A stretch of 64,000 nt of DNA from Limnephilus marmoratus. Its lineage: Eukaryota > Arthropoda > Insecta > Trichoptera > Limnephilidae. The notes below the pieces were generated by a model, which was given only the letters and a program-made list of their open reading frames with translations, made no database searches and had not been told where the DNA came from. Below are positions 10,915 to 21,868 of the stretch, one piece after another; position 1 is the stretch's first letter; each line of letters begins with the position of its first letter. Both the position numbers and the translations under genes were made by a program. The stretch is from contig OU862916.1 of assembly GCA_917880885.1 (NCBI GenBank), positions 47,900,831-47,964,830 on the forward strand, in the 5' to 3' direction.

Positions 10915-12112
10915 TTAGGTGATGATACAGCGTAATTCGTAAGGGAGGTTATTATAGTTTTTTATGGCTTGGAAAATATAATGATGTTGCATTTGAGTTG
11001 TTTTAAAATTAGGTGTAATAAATTGGTTTCCATTTCTCATTAGTTTGTAAAACTCTTGATATTCTTTGTTATTTTTTTCTTTACACATTTTTATAATAGA
11101 AGCTTGTTTGAATATGTCATCGACATTTGGTACTGGAAACAATTTGAAAAGTGATTCTGTTGAGAAGGTAGATTTTTTTTTTAATATTACTTTAATGATG
11201 ATTCTTTGTGAAACTTTTACTGAGTTTAGATTGTTTTCGTAAGATCCTCCCCACCCTATAATTCCGTAGATAAGTAAAGAATGAACAAGAGCATAGTACA
11301 CGTTTTTGATAATTTTTACATTTAAAATATTTCTTAACCTAACAAATATATATATACATTTCCTTATTCTCTTCACTAACTCTGAAATGTGACTATTCCA
11401 CTTCAGGTTTTGATCAATGATTACACCTAGATATTTAACTTCGGAAGAAGAGTTAATGACGGTACAAATAGGATTATGTTGTTTACAGAGTACATGATCA
11501 CATTTTTCGTCTCGGATTACAATATTAACTGTATGATCAGGTATTTTCTGTAAGGAAAATAAGACATAATATGTTGTTTTTTTAGCATTAAGTGTGAGTA
11601 AGTTATTATCAAACCACGATTTTAAGATATTAATATCTTCATTTGCCAATTTATTGACTATTTCCCATGTTTGACCTTTTATTAACAATACAGTGTCATC
11701 AGCATAAGAGATTAATTCACCTTTAATTTCCTGTTGGAAAATGTCGTTCACATATATTAGAAATAATAATGGTCCGAGGACGGTACCTTGAGGGATGCCA
11801 AATTTACTTGTGAGAGATGAACTAAATGATTGATTTAATTTTACTACTTGAGGTCTCTCTGTTAGGTAGCTTACTATCCATTTGAGGGCTATGCGGTCAA
11901 TGCCGTTTTCTTTTAATTTAATAGCAAGTTTTTCATGGGAAATGCTGTCAAATGCTTTCTTTAAGTCGATGAAAATTCCTAAACATTTATTTGATTTGTC
12001 CAGGTTACTCTGAATACTAGATGAAATTTTAGCGATAGCGTCTTGTGTGCTTTTTCCCTCTGTGAATCCAAATTGATTTTTATTGATTGTTGAATTTTTT
12101 TTTAATGAATGC
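10915..12112 (-). pseudogene. LINE reverse transcriptase, downstream frame
   Basis: The minus-strand frame is open from the homopolymer at about 12100 to the stop at 10915. In order it shows NQFGFTEGKSTQDAI, FIDLKKAFDSIS (motif A with a catalytic Asp), GIPQGTVLGPLLFLIYVND (motif B), YADDTVLL (motif C, YADD box), and the thumb-side ELVKRIRKCIYIFVRLRN. It ends with the LINE C-terminal segment LLIYGIIGWGG...SLFKLFP. The enzyme would copy LINE RNA at a nicked genomic target. All catalytic residues are intact here. The frame begins without its own start because it is separated from 12080-13234 by a one-base difference in an A9 run. It lies directly upstream of the tail, so this is the element's 3' coding end. 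Confidence 0.88.
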
Positions 12113-13234
12113 AGTTAATCTTTTTTTAGCAATTTTTTCAAAAATTTTCGACATATTAGATAATAGTGAAATGGGTCTATAATTAGAAACGTCCTCCGGA
12201 CTACCGGATTTAAATACTGGCGTGATTATTGCTTTTTTATACGTGTTCGGGAAAACTCCTGTCTTGAAGCTATTATTGATTATATGAGAGATTGGTGTAG
12301 AAATAAATTTTTTAATGTTTTTTAGTATTTTTACGGAAAGGCCGTCAAATCCCGGAGCAGAACCACTCCGCATTTTTGATATAGTTTGTGCAATTTCAGA
12401 GGGATTGGTTGGTTCGAAAAGTTCTATTTTATTTTCTGTGTTCGGAGTTTTTTCAAATTTTATTTTATTTTCTTTTGCAGAAATTTTTTCAGCTAGATTC
12501 TTTCCTACGTTTGCGAAGAAATCATTGAATGCATTTGCTCCTTTTTCAGGTTCCTCAAGACAATTTATTATATTATTGTTTTGCATTATACTCTTTATGG
12601 TATTGTTTTTTGTTTTCTGTTTATTTTCTAAGATTTCATTTATTATTGACCAAACTCGCTTACTGTCGTGTCCAGAGTCATCAAGTTTATTTTTATAATA
12701 TTTTTCTTTAGTGTTTTTTATAAGAGAAGCTAATTTATTTTTGTATTCTTTAAAATGATTACTTAAATTTATGTCTAATGGTTTTTTTTTAGTTTCTTTG
12801 TAGAGCCATTCTTTATGTCTAATAGACACAACTAGTCCATGTGTTATCCACGGTTTGATTTGACGAAATTTTGCTGAGTTTCCTTTATGAATAATTTTTT
12901 TTGAATCATTTATATAATTAGTTAATATATTTTCAAACAGTTTACAGCACTCGTTGACGTCATCATATCGGAGTATATCTAACCATAATTCAGAGGAAAT
13001 TTTATTTTTTAGAGATTCGATATTAATGACAGTTATTTCTTTATTATTATTAGCAGTTTGTCTGTTATGTTGATTTGTCGTCTGAGGTGAATTGTAATGT
13101 AGCAAAGTCATGTAATGGTCGGTAATTGAAGTTTTTATAATACCAGAGTTTATATTATTATTATCCTTAATGTTAGTGAAAATGTGATCAATGCACGATG
13201 GACGTTGCCCATTGACGTTTCTAGTGTAATATGC
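12080..13234 (-). pseudogene. LINE endonuclease end and N-terminal part of reverse transcriptase
   Basis: The open frame starts mid-protein, with SCIDHIFTNI and ITDHYMTLLHYN, the last conserved blocks of an APE-type endonuclease. A linker of about 200 residues follows (PWITHGLVVSIRHKEWLY; FNDFFANVGKNLAEK). The start of the reverse transcriptase comes next, with KMRSGSAPGFDGLSVKIL, AIITPVFKSGSPEDVSNYRP and ISLLSNMSKIFEKI. It hits a stop just after an A9 run at about 12096-12104, where the next frame takes over. Apart from that slip and the missing 5' part, the sequence is clean. This suggests a recent, dead-on-arrival insertion. An ATG exists at 13111, but the reading frame is open further upstream, so it is not the true start. 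Confidence 0.88.
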
Positions 13235-13239
13235 TTATT

Positions 13240-13630
13240 TGTGTTATTTCACAACTTCTGTCCTGATTATTACGCTAACGTCTGTACAATTGAGATTGAA
13301 GAATCCGACTACGAGTACAACTCCGATGCTGCGCCTTACGCAAAACCGTTTTCGTACGTGGAGTTTGTTACAAATCTTCTTTCGTAATAAAACCGAATTT
13401 AATCAATGCCGAAAGATGGCGCCACTTACGTAAATAGCTAGCGTGAGGAACGTCGGTTGATAGGCGTATGTAATATTGATTTGTACGGGGAGATGGATGG
13501 TATGATTATTATTGTAACTGTAGGTAATACGACGGCGACGTTGTAATTTCTACCAAGCGTCTATATATTATATATACCATCATTGCCTGTCGCGGTTACT
13601 TTGTCCAGGTTACTCGGATCCAGCGACAGC
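13240..13630. other. Unassigned sequence
   Basis: Slightly GC-richer than its surroundings, with a short open frame to 13387. No motif recognised. Confidence 0.4.
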
Positions 13631-13632
13631 TA

Positions 13633-13678
13633 GTCATTTTTGGAACCAGTTCCGGCTATTTTTGGAACCAGTTCCTAT
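13633..13678. repeat. Short tandem duplication
   Basis: Two copies of ATTTTTGGAACCAGTTCC with a 22-bp period. Confidence 0.8.
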
Positions 13679-13751
13679 CGCATTTATAAAATGGTCACCA
13701 ACACTTAAATTGAGCGAAGACGAACCAAAAGCCAGTTAGTATCACGATTAT

Positions 13752-13802
13752 TATAGCGGCTCCAGACGGAACAGTTGGGACTGTGCTCATAAAAAAAGTA
13801 TG
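13752..13802 (+). mobile_element. SINE-B 3'-end fragment
   Basis: GGCTCCAGACGGAACAGTTG, GGACT, then A-rich tail: the last ~50 bases of SINE-B. Confidence 0.5.
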
Positions 13803-13979
13803 CAAATGTATTATGTATGTAATATAATCTCAACTTCTTCATGCTTATAAGGGAACCTTAAGCCCATATCGGATTGTTAAGGTACATTCGATTCCATATT
13901 GTTACGTCTGCTGACAAAATTTTATCTGTTTAGATAAGGATAAGATTACGGTTAGGCTTAAAAACCTACTTCTTTTATA

Positions 13980-14110
13980 AAAAAAAAAACAATTTGTGAA
14001 TACCGCACAATTTGGGTATGGCGTCTATGGCATCCCCAATTGGGATATGGAATGGACTAGAGAAGGTTTGACTAAAGCAATTTCAAGCCAAGTTTCGAGT
14101 ATCAATCGCG
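13980..14110 (-). mobile_element. SINE-B fragment, diverged
   Basis: It has GTGAATACCGCACAA, CTATGGCATCCCCAATTGGG, and AGCAATTTCAAGCCAAGTTT, all landmarks of SINE-B in minus orientation. Confidence 0.6.
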
Positions 14111-14164
14111 GTATTTCGCAAGGGCGAAACTGGGGGTGACAGCGAAAAAAAGCACTCCATGCTT

Positions 14165-14590
14165 AATTAAAGCATTACTAGGATTTTTTGGAGGCCCTGC
14201 AAGAACTTCATCGATGGGTGGTTATAAAAATAACTATATTTTAAAGAAGGTTTTTTGATCATGTGAGAAATGTGGATATTCGAAAAGAATGCAAGGCTGA
14301 TGTAAAATGTAATAAGTAAGGTTAAGACAGGGAGGCTTAGATGGTTTGGGTATGTAGAGCGAATGAATGAAGAAAGGAATATAAAAATAATGTATGACGG
14401 AAATGCAAATGATAAAAGAAGTTGGGGACACCCAAGGAAGACATGGATCAAGTGAATCAGATGCTTGAGTCGGGCCATGTTAAGAATCAGAGTAATAGAA
14501 GAGTATGGATGAGACGATGTATGATTGTGAATGAGGCAAGGAGTGTACGGTAACACCGAATTATTTGGCGGTCCGTCTATGAAAATAAGT
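14165..14590 (+). pseudogene. LINE C-terminal fragment, heavily decayed
   Basis: The + strand reads GGLRWFGYVERMNEERN, then IMYDGNANDKRSWGHPRK and TWIK before stops. This is the pattern (RWFGHVxRM, GxRxxGxPRxTW) that ends many RTE-like LINE proteins. The last 200 bases, ending TTTGGCGGTCCGTC, match the minus strand at 62235-62420, so this is a dispersed family. The minus-strand open frame over the same bases is spurious. Confidence 0.6.
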
Positions 14591-14995
14591 TGGTGTACAC
14601 CATGAAGGTTTTTTTTAACCTACCTGCCTATCATTACAATAATGAATAACCTACGTGCTTTTCACTCCCCCGGGTTCATTTATTTCTAAAAGTATAGGTT
14701 ACGTGACATTTCACGTGAAGAAATGAAAAATGTTTGTTATAATCTGACGCAACGACAGGGCAGAACTGAAATGTTCAGGTTTTATTAAGGTTAATAGCCC
14801 AGAATTGTTCAAAATGATGGGATATTATAATACCCGTAGTAGATATATAAGTACTAAATATGTGTATACATATTTCTTTTTAAATCTTTTTATATTATTT
14901 TATTTTTTCTTTTCTATATAGTATGTAAATCCATTTTATGTAATGTATACTTTTTTATGGCAGACAGAGTATTGCACCCACCGCTCTGTTAATAA
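14591..14995. other. Unassigned sequence
   Basis: No recognised feature. Confidence 0.4.
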
Positions 14996-14997
14996 CT

Positions 14998-15028
14998 CCA
15001 GATTTAAATGTCCGGGTTAAATTTTCCC

Positions 15029-15060
<32 letters not shown>

Positions 15061-15626
15061 GGAAAAACTAAACCCTTTCACACACTTCCCCAAATGATCA
15101 TTTAGTCAACCCACGCTATGCAATTGCACTATATAAGTATTATAAATACAAAACAATACAAGAACAACATGTCAACCTACTAGAGACCAAATGGGAATAT
15201 AATTCACCGACTCCAGATATTTTCATATCAGAGGGTTCGGCTCTGTGGCATTTCTAATTGAACCTATAAATCCTACCAATCCCTCAATATAAATATTTAA
15301 AAAAAATCCTTTGTAATCCTACATGTATTTAAAATGACTGATTTTTGCATTTTTATATACAAATTCTTTGACAAATCTAATATGCTTAAATTTTGAATCA
15401 GATTCCTAGGTATTATGCCAGTGGCCGAAATAACAAATGGCAATATTTTTATAGTCCGAGAATGCCAAATTCTTTTAATCTCATTTCCTAAATCTGTGTA
15501 TTTTCTTATTTTTTCAGAAATAGTTTTTTGAATATTACAGGAATTTGGAATAGCTACATCAATGATATAAGTTATTTTTTTAATTTTGTCATGTAAAACT
15601 ATATCAGGTCTATTATTTTTTACGCA
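14998..15626 (-). pseudogene. R2/R4-like LINE 3' end, tandem copy 1
   Basis: The minus strand encodes the C-terminal domain found downstream of the reverse transcriptase in R2/R4-type LINEs: KNNRPDIVLHDK, ITYIIDVAIPNS, KYTDLGNEIKRIW, ILPFVISATGIIP. This domain belongs to the restriction-like endonuclease part of such elements. The 3' UTR runs left to GATTTAAATGTCCGGG with an A-rich block (15030-15060 on +). The copy is 5'-truncated at 15626, where copy 2 begins immediately in the same orientation. It keeps about 30 bases (near 15340-15370) that copy 2 has lost. Confidence 0.7.
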
Positions 15627-16510
15627 CCAGATTTAAATGTCCGGGTTAAATTTTCCCCCAAAAAAAAAAATAAGGAAAAAAAGAAGGAAAAACTAATCCC
15701 TTCCACACACTTCCCCAAATGATCATCTAGTCAACCCACGCTATGCAATTGCACTATATAAGTATTATAAATACAAAACAATACAAGAACAACATGTCAA
15801 CCTACTAGAGACCAAATGGGAATATAATTCACCGACTCCAGATATTTTCATATAAGAGGGTTCGGCTCTGTGGCATTTCTAATTGAACCTATAAATCCTA
15901 CTGATCCCTCAATATAAATATTTAAAAAAACCCTTTGTAATCCTACATGTATTTAAAATGATTCTTTGACAAATCTAATATGCTTAAATTTTGAATCAGA
16001 TTCCTAGGTATTATGCCAGTGGCCGAAATAACAAATGGCAATATTTTTATAGTCCGAGAATGCCAAATTCTTTTAATCTCATTTCCTAAATCTGTGTATT
16101 TTCTTATTTTTTCAGAAATAGTTTTTTGAATATTACAGGAATTTGGAATAGCTACATCAATGATATAAGTTATTTTTTTTAATTTTGTCATGTAAAACTA
16201 TATCAGGTCAATACTCTCCAATACTCAACCATTTGTTTGACGAAAGTTTGTCAACATACGTTTGGTTGAGATAATTGAAGTGTTTTGCGTGAATAATTTT
16301 ATTTGACCAGGAATCTAATAATTCCTGGTTAGTATTTATAAGAATGTTGGCATTCTCGTCATATAAATTTAAAGGTGTAATATTTCTATCTGCCTTGCAA
16401 ATTATTTTTTGCATTTCTGAGCTATTAGCTTTCCTATGGAAAAAAATTCTAAGCATTTCTACCTGATTGTGTTTCAAAGATGTTATTTTGACTACACCTC
16501 TACCTCCTAA
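15627..16510 (-). pseudogene. R2/R4-like LINE 3' end, tandem copy 2, longer
   Basis: This repeats copy 1 almost exactly (15627-16209) and extends upstream to 16510. The upstream part has the minus-strand segment GGRGVVKITSLKHNQVEMLR, NITPLNLYDENANIL and LSSNKWLSIGEY. A deletion joins SIGEY directly to the PDIVLHDK block, removing the intervening zinc-finger region expected in this domain, and creates a stop at the joint. The frame is otherwise open from 16191 to 15943. Identity to copy 1 suggests a tandem duplication with a later internal deletion, or back-to-back insertions. Confidence 0.7.
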
Positions 16511-16810
16511 ATTTCTAGGTAAATTAATTAATTATTATTATTATTTTAATTGTAGGATTTGTGAATCTCATTTATTTATTTATTTATAATTTCTCACCAT
16601 ACATGTGTTCTTATTTTTTTTTTACAAAAATATTAACCTCACTAGGCTAGCAGCCTGTATTGCCTTTAAAAAAAAGAGATTTTGTTTTTTCTTTGAAATG
16701 TCATTTTTTTGACAAATTAGAGAGAACCATTAAATGCAATTTAATCAAGAGTACGCATTACTAAAGGTTAAAATTACACGAATGATAAAATAATAACAGT
16801 AAATCATTAA
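16511..16810. other. Low-complexity and unassigned sequence
   Basis: ATT and TTTA repeats at 16528-16590. AACCTCACTAGGCTAGCAGC around 16633 resembles LINE 3'-UTR-like sequence at 19070 and 44180. Confidence 0.4.
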
Positions 16811-16815
16811 ATATA

Positions 16816-17725
16816 CTGGGTGTCCCAAAATAAAGTTTATATTTGTTTTGCTTTCTGTGTAAACGCAACTTGTCCAAGGGGCACGGGGGTATGTCAATCA
16901 CTAGTCTGGCTCTTGGGAATTTAGTCGCTATGGAGCATTTCTCGGGAGCGTCCGCGCGTTGTGCATGCGTGAGTTTTATAAAAATGGTGATTAGGTGACT
17001 GTATTTTTGTCAATTCAATGATGCGCCAAGCATTCCCCTTTTCGAAAATGGGTCAAAAAGTTTGAATAGATTGGTACAACGCTGGTAAAACCAAAATCCG
17101 GGCGATTAAGGTCATCGATAACGGTAGAAAACGTAGAGAGTGTTTATCAGTCTTTTCGCGACGATTCAAACTTTTCGATTCGGAAGCGCGCAAGTGCTTT
17201 AAGTGTGCATAGATCATCGTTACACAGCATTTTGCACAAAGACCTAATGCTGCACCCCTACAAACTTACTGGCTATAACCAAAGAACATGGTTCCAGCAA
17301 GACGGAGCAACATCACATACGTCCAATACGTCTCTGCCATGAGTTCGTGAAATTTTCCCTGGCAAATTGATCTCCAAGAGAGATGACATAAATTGGCCTC
17401 CTCGTGGTCCTGACTTAACCCTTATGGACTTTTTCCTGTGGGGTTATCTCAAATCTTAAGTGTACGCCACAAATCCGACTTCCCTGATGCAATTAAAAGA
17501 AAATATCCGTTACGAAATGGCAGCTATCACGAAGCCTACCTAACGAGAAATTTTACTCTTCGATTAAATGAATGCCGTGAACTCGAGGGTTTACATTTGG
17601 ACGATATTATTTTTAAGAAATAAATTCACAAATTGTGTATTTTAGTATTTAATAAACATTTTTTCGATAGAACCCTTACTTTTTTTTAATCGATCCACTA
17701 AATATAAACTTTCTTTTGGGACACC
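16816..17725 (+). mobile_element. Mariner/Tc1-superfamily transposon, internally deleted
   Basis: The 910-bp element is flanked by TA dinucleotides (16814-16815 and 17726-17727). Its inverted ends read GGTGTCCCAAAATAAAG and CTTTCTTTTGGGACACC. The + strand encodes a helix-turn-helix part (VENVESVYQSFRDDSNFSIR, KRASALSVHRSSLHSILHKD). It then jumps directly to WFQQDGATSHT with the second catalytic Asp, and, after a frameshift, FPGKLISKRDDINWPPRGPD, then LMDFFLWGYLKS with the third Asp. The first catalytic Asp block is deleted. The transposase cannot be functional, though the ends could still be mobilised in trans. Confidence 0.85.
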
Positions 17726-17729
17726 TACA

Positions 17730-18130
17730 TTGTTTTTAACAGTGTCCCCTGGGTGCAAAGTCATGTCTTTTCCTTAGCTTAAACCTTCCAATAAAAGTGA
17801 ATTCATCTGAATTGACCTACCAGGTAAATCTGTAAAAAAAATAAAAAAAATATTCATTTCATTTCAATCTTAAGAAAGCATATTATTATCCAAATGCTTT
17901 CAAATAGTTTCTATTCGCCGTTATGGTATGACCACCATTCATAACTGAAACTTGCTTGATATATAGCATTAGTTGTGTTTGCTGACCAGACCATAATAAC
18001 CAGACTTTCAAACCTTCCTCTTCCAACTTATTATTTTTCAACATATTAATAAAATTTTCAACATTCAAATACAGGGTTAAAATTTTTGCAAGGTTTTGCC
18101 AATAAGTAATTTATAAATGTAAGAGATTAC
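17730..18130. other. Unassigned sequence
   Basis: No gene or repeat recognised. Confidence 0.45.
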
Positions 18131-18136
18131 AAAAGT

Positions 18137-18522
18137 ATTTTTTTTTACAGTGAATACCGCACAAGAATCTCAACTGCTCCCGTCTGGAGCCAGTGAGACT
18201 ATGGCATCCCCAATTGGGGTATGTTGTGAGGCTGAAGGTAGTGGGGAGGGGAAGGAGGTGGGGAAGAGGAAGGTTTGGAAAGTACCTGGCTATTCAGATC
18301 TGGTCACCAAACACGGCTAAAGCCGTTTTTAAGCAACGTTTCAATTCTGAATGGTGGTCTTACACCAGGGCGACACTGATAGTATCTTCCACTCTGGAAC
18401 ATGCCGCAAATATATTATACATTATTTTAAATGAATTAATTGTGAAATAACACAAATTAATCAAATAAAATTTATTTGCGCATGCCGGGTTCGAACCCGC
18501 GACCTCCGAATTGTGAGTCAAA
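18137..18522 (-). mobile_element. SINE-B, head truncated within the tRNA part
   Basis: The poly(A) tail is on the left (T-run 18137-18146). Next comes ACCGCACAAGAATCTCAACT, then the body, then the B box as GGGTTCGAACCC (18486-18497). The head stops at TGTGAGTCAAAA, before the A box. The copy is nearly identical to 45692-46106. Confidence 0.9.
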
Positions 18523-18704
18523 ATATATTATTACGTGTAAAAATTAAAACAATCCTTTTTTGCATGTTTTAACCATTTCCCAATTAACCATTTTCCCCTT
18601 TCGACGAACATGAAATTCCCCCAATCCTACATCTCTCACTCCTTCATCAATTCTTCGGCCGATTTAGGTTTGCCTCTCCCCCGCTCGCTAAACCTCTCCC
18701 AATG

Positions 18705-18900
18705 TTATTCTATCATCATCATCATCACTATTGGCTCTACAACCCCTGGTGGGTCTTGGCCTCCTCAAGAGTCTTCCTCGACTCATCTCGGTTTTGTGCC
18801 AGCTCTCTCCAGTTTGGAAGTTCCAAGATAGATATGTCTTTGAGGACGTTGTCGCTCCATCTTAGTCTTGGTCTTCCCAGGCTCCTTCGCGCTATTGGTC
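18705..18900 (-). pseudogene. RTE-type LINE 3' end fragment
   Basis: The minus strand encodes SLGRPRLRWSDNVLKDISIL, ELPNWRELAQNRDESRKTLE and EAKTHQGL-stop, the extreme C-terminus of an RTE-like LINE protein. It is followed by a (ATG)n tail (ATCATCATCATCATC on + at 18712-18727). The short frame is intact, but all upstream domains are missing. Confidence 0.75.
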
Positions 18901-18975
18901 TTGAGTTCAGCAGGGACTTCGGTTATTCTATACTTAAAGATTATTCTATATTCGACTCATCCCGGCGAAGATAGC

Positions 18976-19030
18976 TTTTTTTTTTTTTTTTTTTTTACAC
19001 CCTTTTTTTTTATTTATTTATTTATTGCTT
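18976..19030. repeat. Poly(T) and TTTA low-complexity tract
   Basis: A T run of about 20, then TTTATTTATTTATT. It may be the poly(A) tail of a minus-strand retroelement. Confidence 0.8.
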
Positions 19031-19134
19031 CTTCACAATTTATATACATATATTTTTAGCATGTAATTATTAACCCCACTAGGGTTCGCCTGTATCGGGG
19101 TTTATTCTATGCTTTATTCCCAAAACTTTAATTC

Positions 19135-19215
19135 ATTCCTCTTTCCAGCTGGAGTTGCGATAGTCTCACTGGCTTCGAACAGTTGGGACTCTTTTGCGAT
19201 ATTCACGTGAAAAAA
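19135..19215 (+). mobile_element. SINE-B 3' fragment
   Basis: It reads TAGTCTCACTGGCTTCGAAC, AGTTGGGACTCTTTTGCG and ATATTCACGTGAAAAAAA, the SINE-B 3' end. Confidence 0.65.
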
Positions 19216-19830
19216 ATGTTATACTTTCAACGTTTAGACAACAGTGTTTTCGTACGCACATGATGTTAAATAATATTAAATTTTTCATTAATCTTACAAT
19301 ACGTCTAGTCTGTGATCCGATCGATTCCAAGTCATAGGGTAAAGCTTTTCTGAAGCTCTTGCTTGTAACTTAACATCCATTGTTTATTTTTTATAATTCG
19401 AGCTTACGACGCTGATAGATCAGGAATATGCAACGGAACCATCTCGTTAATTAATTTTTAAACTTTCCTCTGAAACCGGTCCTGTTTTAACCGTGCTGTT
19501 TTACCGAAAAGTAATTCATTTGCAAGGCTGTTTTGTATTCCCGTGGGAGAAGATCATGGAGGCTTTACTACAGAATTATTGTGTAACTTTAGAGGCGCGG
19601 TAGCTACTTAAAAAAAGTTAAATATTTTTAACGGGAGCTTAATTATTATTGGGAGCTGAAATTAACAATTTGCTTAAAGGGTTAGTCACGTTGATATTAA
19701 CCTAGAAGTGTATGGTGGAAGTGTTTGTATGCCCAAAGTCAGCTAATTTTTACCCACCTCTGGTGAAATCGGTCTAATATTTTTAAAAATAATTATTTCT
19801 TGAAGAGATAATCAAATTTCATTTTTCATG
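19216..19830. other. Unassigned sequence
   Basis: No recognised feature. Confidence 0.4.
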
Positions 19831-19832
19831 TT

Positions 19833-20300
19833 AGCTCCACACAGGAGGTCCTGGGGAAAACAATTTACCTTTTTGTTTTGTTTTTTACATGATCTTCACA
19901 CAGGAGGCCATGAGGAAAATAATTTTCTTCAGGGCCTATGTTATCTTTCGGGATGCTGTGTGGAGGGGTTTTTATAAGGAAAGGAAGGAGAGGAGAGTTC
20001 TGGGAAAAAAAGGTTTAAGGGGTGGGTAGGAATCTAAGACCTAGACAAACGTCACACCATCAACACGAGTACCCCTGTCAAATCACCAAACGTAGCGAAC
20101 CACTTGGGGTGACCTATGGCAGAGGTGTTGGTTATCCAAAAAGGTTCCCGGGGCGGCGGTACCCACACCCGCCTCCCAAATTGAATCTTTGGGGCCTATG
20201 TCATCTTTGAGGATGCCGTTTTGAGGGTCTTTTTAGGAAGTTCTGGGAAGGAAAAAGGTATGAGGAGTGGGTGGAATCTGGAGGTCAGTGTGACCAGGTC
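19833..20300 (-). repeat. Family A repeats, three overlapping fragments
   Basis: A tail fragment at 19833-19865 and an internally deleted copy at 19885-20185 (tail CTTCACACAGGAGGCCATGA, head CCGGGGCGGCGGTACCC) are followed by a second tail-side fragment at 20188-20300. Repeated insertion of the same family at one locus. Confidence 0.75.
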
Positions 20301-20325
20301 ACAAATAAATATTTCTGTGACAATC

Positions 20326-20472
20326 CACTTCAAAGTCTTGTCGCTGCCATTAATTTATTTTTATCTCTGTTTGCAAAAATGTTTATAATTTCTGATTAAT
20401 TTGCTAAAAATATTTCTGTTTTTGCAAATAGAGATCAAAATTAATTAATGACGGTGACAAGATTTTGAAGTG
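20326..20472. repeat. Imperfect inverted repeat, ~57-bp arms
   Basis: The left arm CACTTCAAAGTCTTGTCG...TTTGCAAAAA pairs with the right arm TTTTTGCAAATAG...GACAAGATTTTGAAGTG at about 80% identity, with a loop of about 35 bases. It could be a foldback MITE or a hairpin-forming transcript. Confidence 0.65.
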
Positions 20473-21528
20473 CATTATATCAGAAGGATTAATATGTGGA
20501 ATGGACAACTTGCATTTACAGGCCGTCAAACGGCAGATATATCTAAATTAAATTAATGAATTTGAAACATTTGGGGATGTTACTCATACCTTTATGAAAT
20601 AATATACCAAAATAATATTTGCACAAATATACTTTTTGCATACTTCAGCCAATTTTTGCAGTGAACTTTATCTGATGATCAGAATGCTGAATTCAGGCTT
20701 TACGCAAACATTTTATTTATCATTGTGTATCACCAATTCCAACCAAAATGAATTTATGCAAAGGACATGTAATTACTATAACATTAAATTTGCACGTTTA
20801 GAAACACTTGCTGACATATTCACTGCTAGTTACTTTCGCTACAGAATTACTTTGTATAACATTCTACGTGCGAATAATACATAACACATATTCATGATGA
20901 TTAAATTAATGGTACCTAATATTTTTAAATTACCTGCGTGGCTACTTTCCTTTATCCCTGTCCTCCCCTTACCCGTCCCAATCCAAATACCTGTTTCGCA
21001 CCTTATCTTCTCTACAGAGTCTACAGTTATAATCGCATTTATTTTATTGCTGTGTTTTTATATTTAGGTTTATCGCTTGTTGAACCTACACCTGTACTTT
21101 ATATATATTTTTTTAATTGCTGCTTTGTCCTGTTTTTTTTCTTTTCTTAAATATTCTTGTTTTCATTCAGTTACTTTTATGTTTCTAAATACCTATCTGT
21201 GAACATTAATAATTGGTCTTTTTTTTGTTATCCTCTTATGTATATTATATTATTAACACTGTTTATGTTCCTTAAATAAATAAATAAATATTTTAATTGA
21301 AAAAGAGCAAAGCCTGCAAAACGTGGATGGTAAAATGATTTATACAATTTTGCTGTTCATTTTTAAGGTAGACGCCTAAAGGTATTTTAACGAACAAATA
21401 AACTTTCAGCAAGCTTTGTACTATCGACAAAATTAGTTACTGTTCTTCTAGTTTGTTAAAAGTGCATGTGAAAGAGCGGATACATGGTGAATACTTAGGG
21501 GATCAAGTACTTAGTCGGGTTGAGTGTC
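20473..21528. other. Unassigned, with a LINE-like 3' tail
   Basis: 21276-21292 is an AAAT repeat following T-rich sequence with TGTTCC, which resembles the 3' end of a + strand retroelement. The coding part is not recognisable. Confidence 0.35.
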
Positions 21529-21868
21529 AATCAAAGATATTCAAATACAGAAGAGATATGCTATGGTGTCCGCGTAACTGTCGCCGGACTACGCGCTAAT
21601 TAGCGTAGTTTTCACACAAAAAGAATTTGTTCATTTCGTTGATTTTTTGAAAATGTGCATTAATATTGGTTATCAATATATTTTGAATAAGGAAAGAATT
21701 CGTTCATTTAGTTTAACGTTCGTTTGGTTTATTCGTTAATTATTTGTTCTTTTAGTTTATTTGTTAATTGGTAAACAATATCGGCGACACCAAGAAGCGC
21801 AGACCCACATAGTAAAAACAGCAGATAGCACATCTACTTATATTTCAATATCTTTGGTGTCAATCAAT
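21529..21868. repeat. Possible MITE with ~38-bp imperfect terminal inverted repeats
   Basis: Left CAAAGATATTCAAATACAGA...ATATGCTAT pairs with right ATAGCACATC...TTTCAATATCTTTGG. Target duplications were not resolved. Confidence 0.4.

Larger units (their letters stand above)
10630..13236 (-). mobile_element. 5'-truncated LINE (CR1/Jockey-like)
   Basis: One minus-strand non-LTR retrotransposon extends from a truncated endonuclease at about 13236 to a poly(A)-like tail (T-run on + at 10640-10663). The two coding parts are listed separately. The C-terminal YGIIGWGG segment recurs in the LINE copies at 37390 and 52205, so all three belong to one lineage. Confidence 0.85.

Noticed and set aside
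12315..12711. Open frames on the + strand
   Set aside because: Antisense of the LINE coding region at 12080-13234.
14167..14556. 129-residue minus-strand frame
   Set aside because: The + strand carries the recognisable decayed LINE tail; the minus frame is its shadow.
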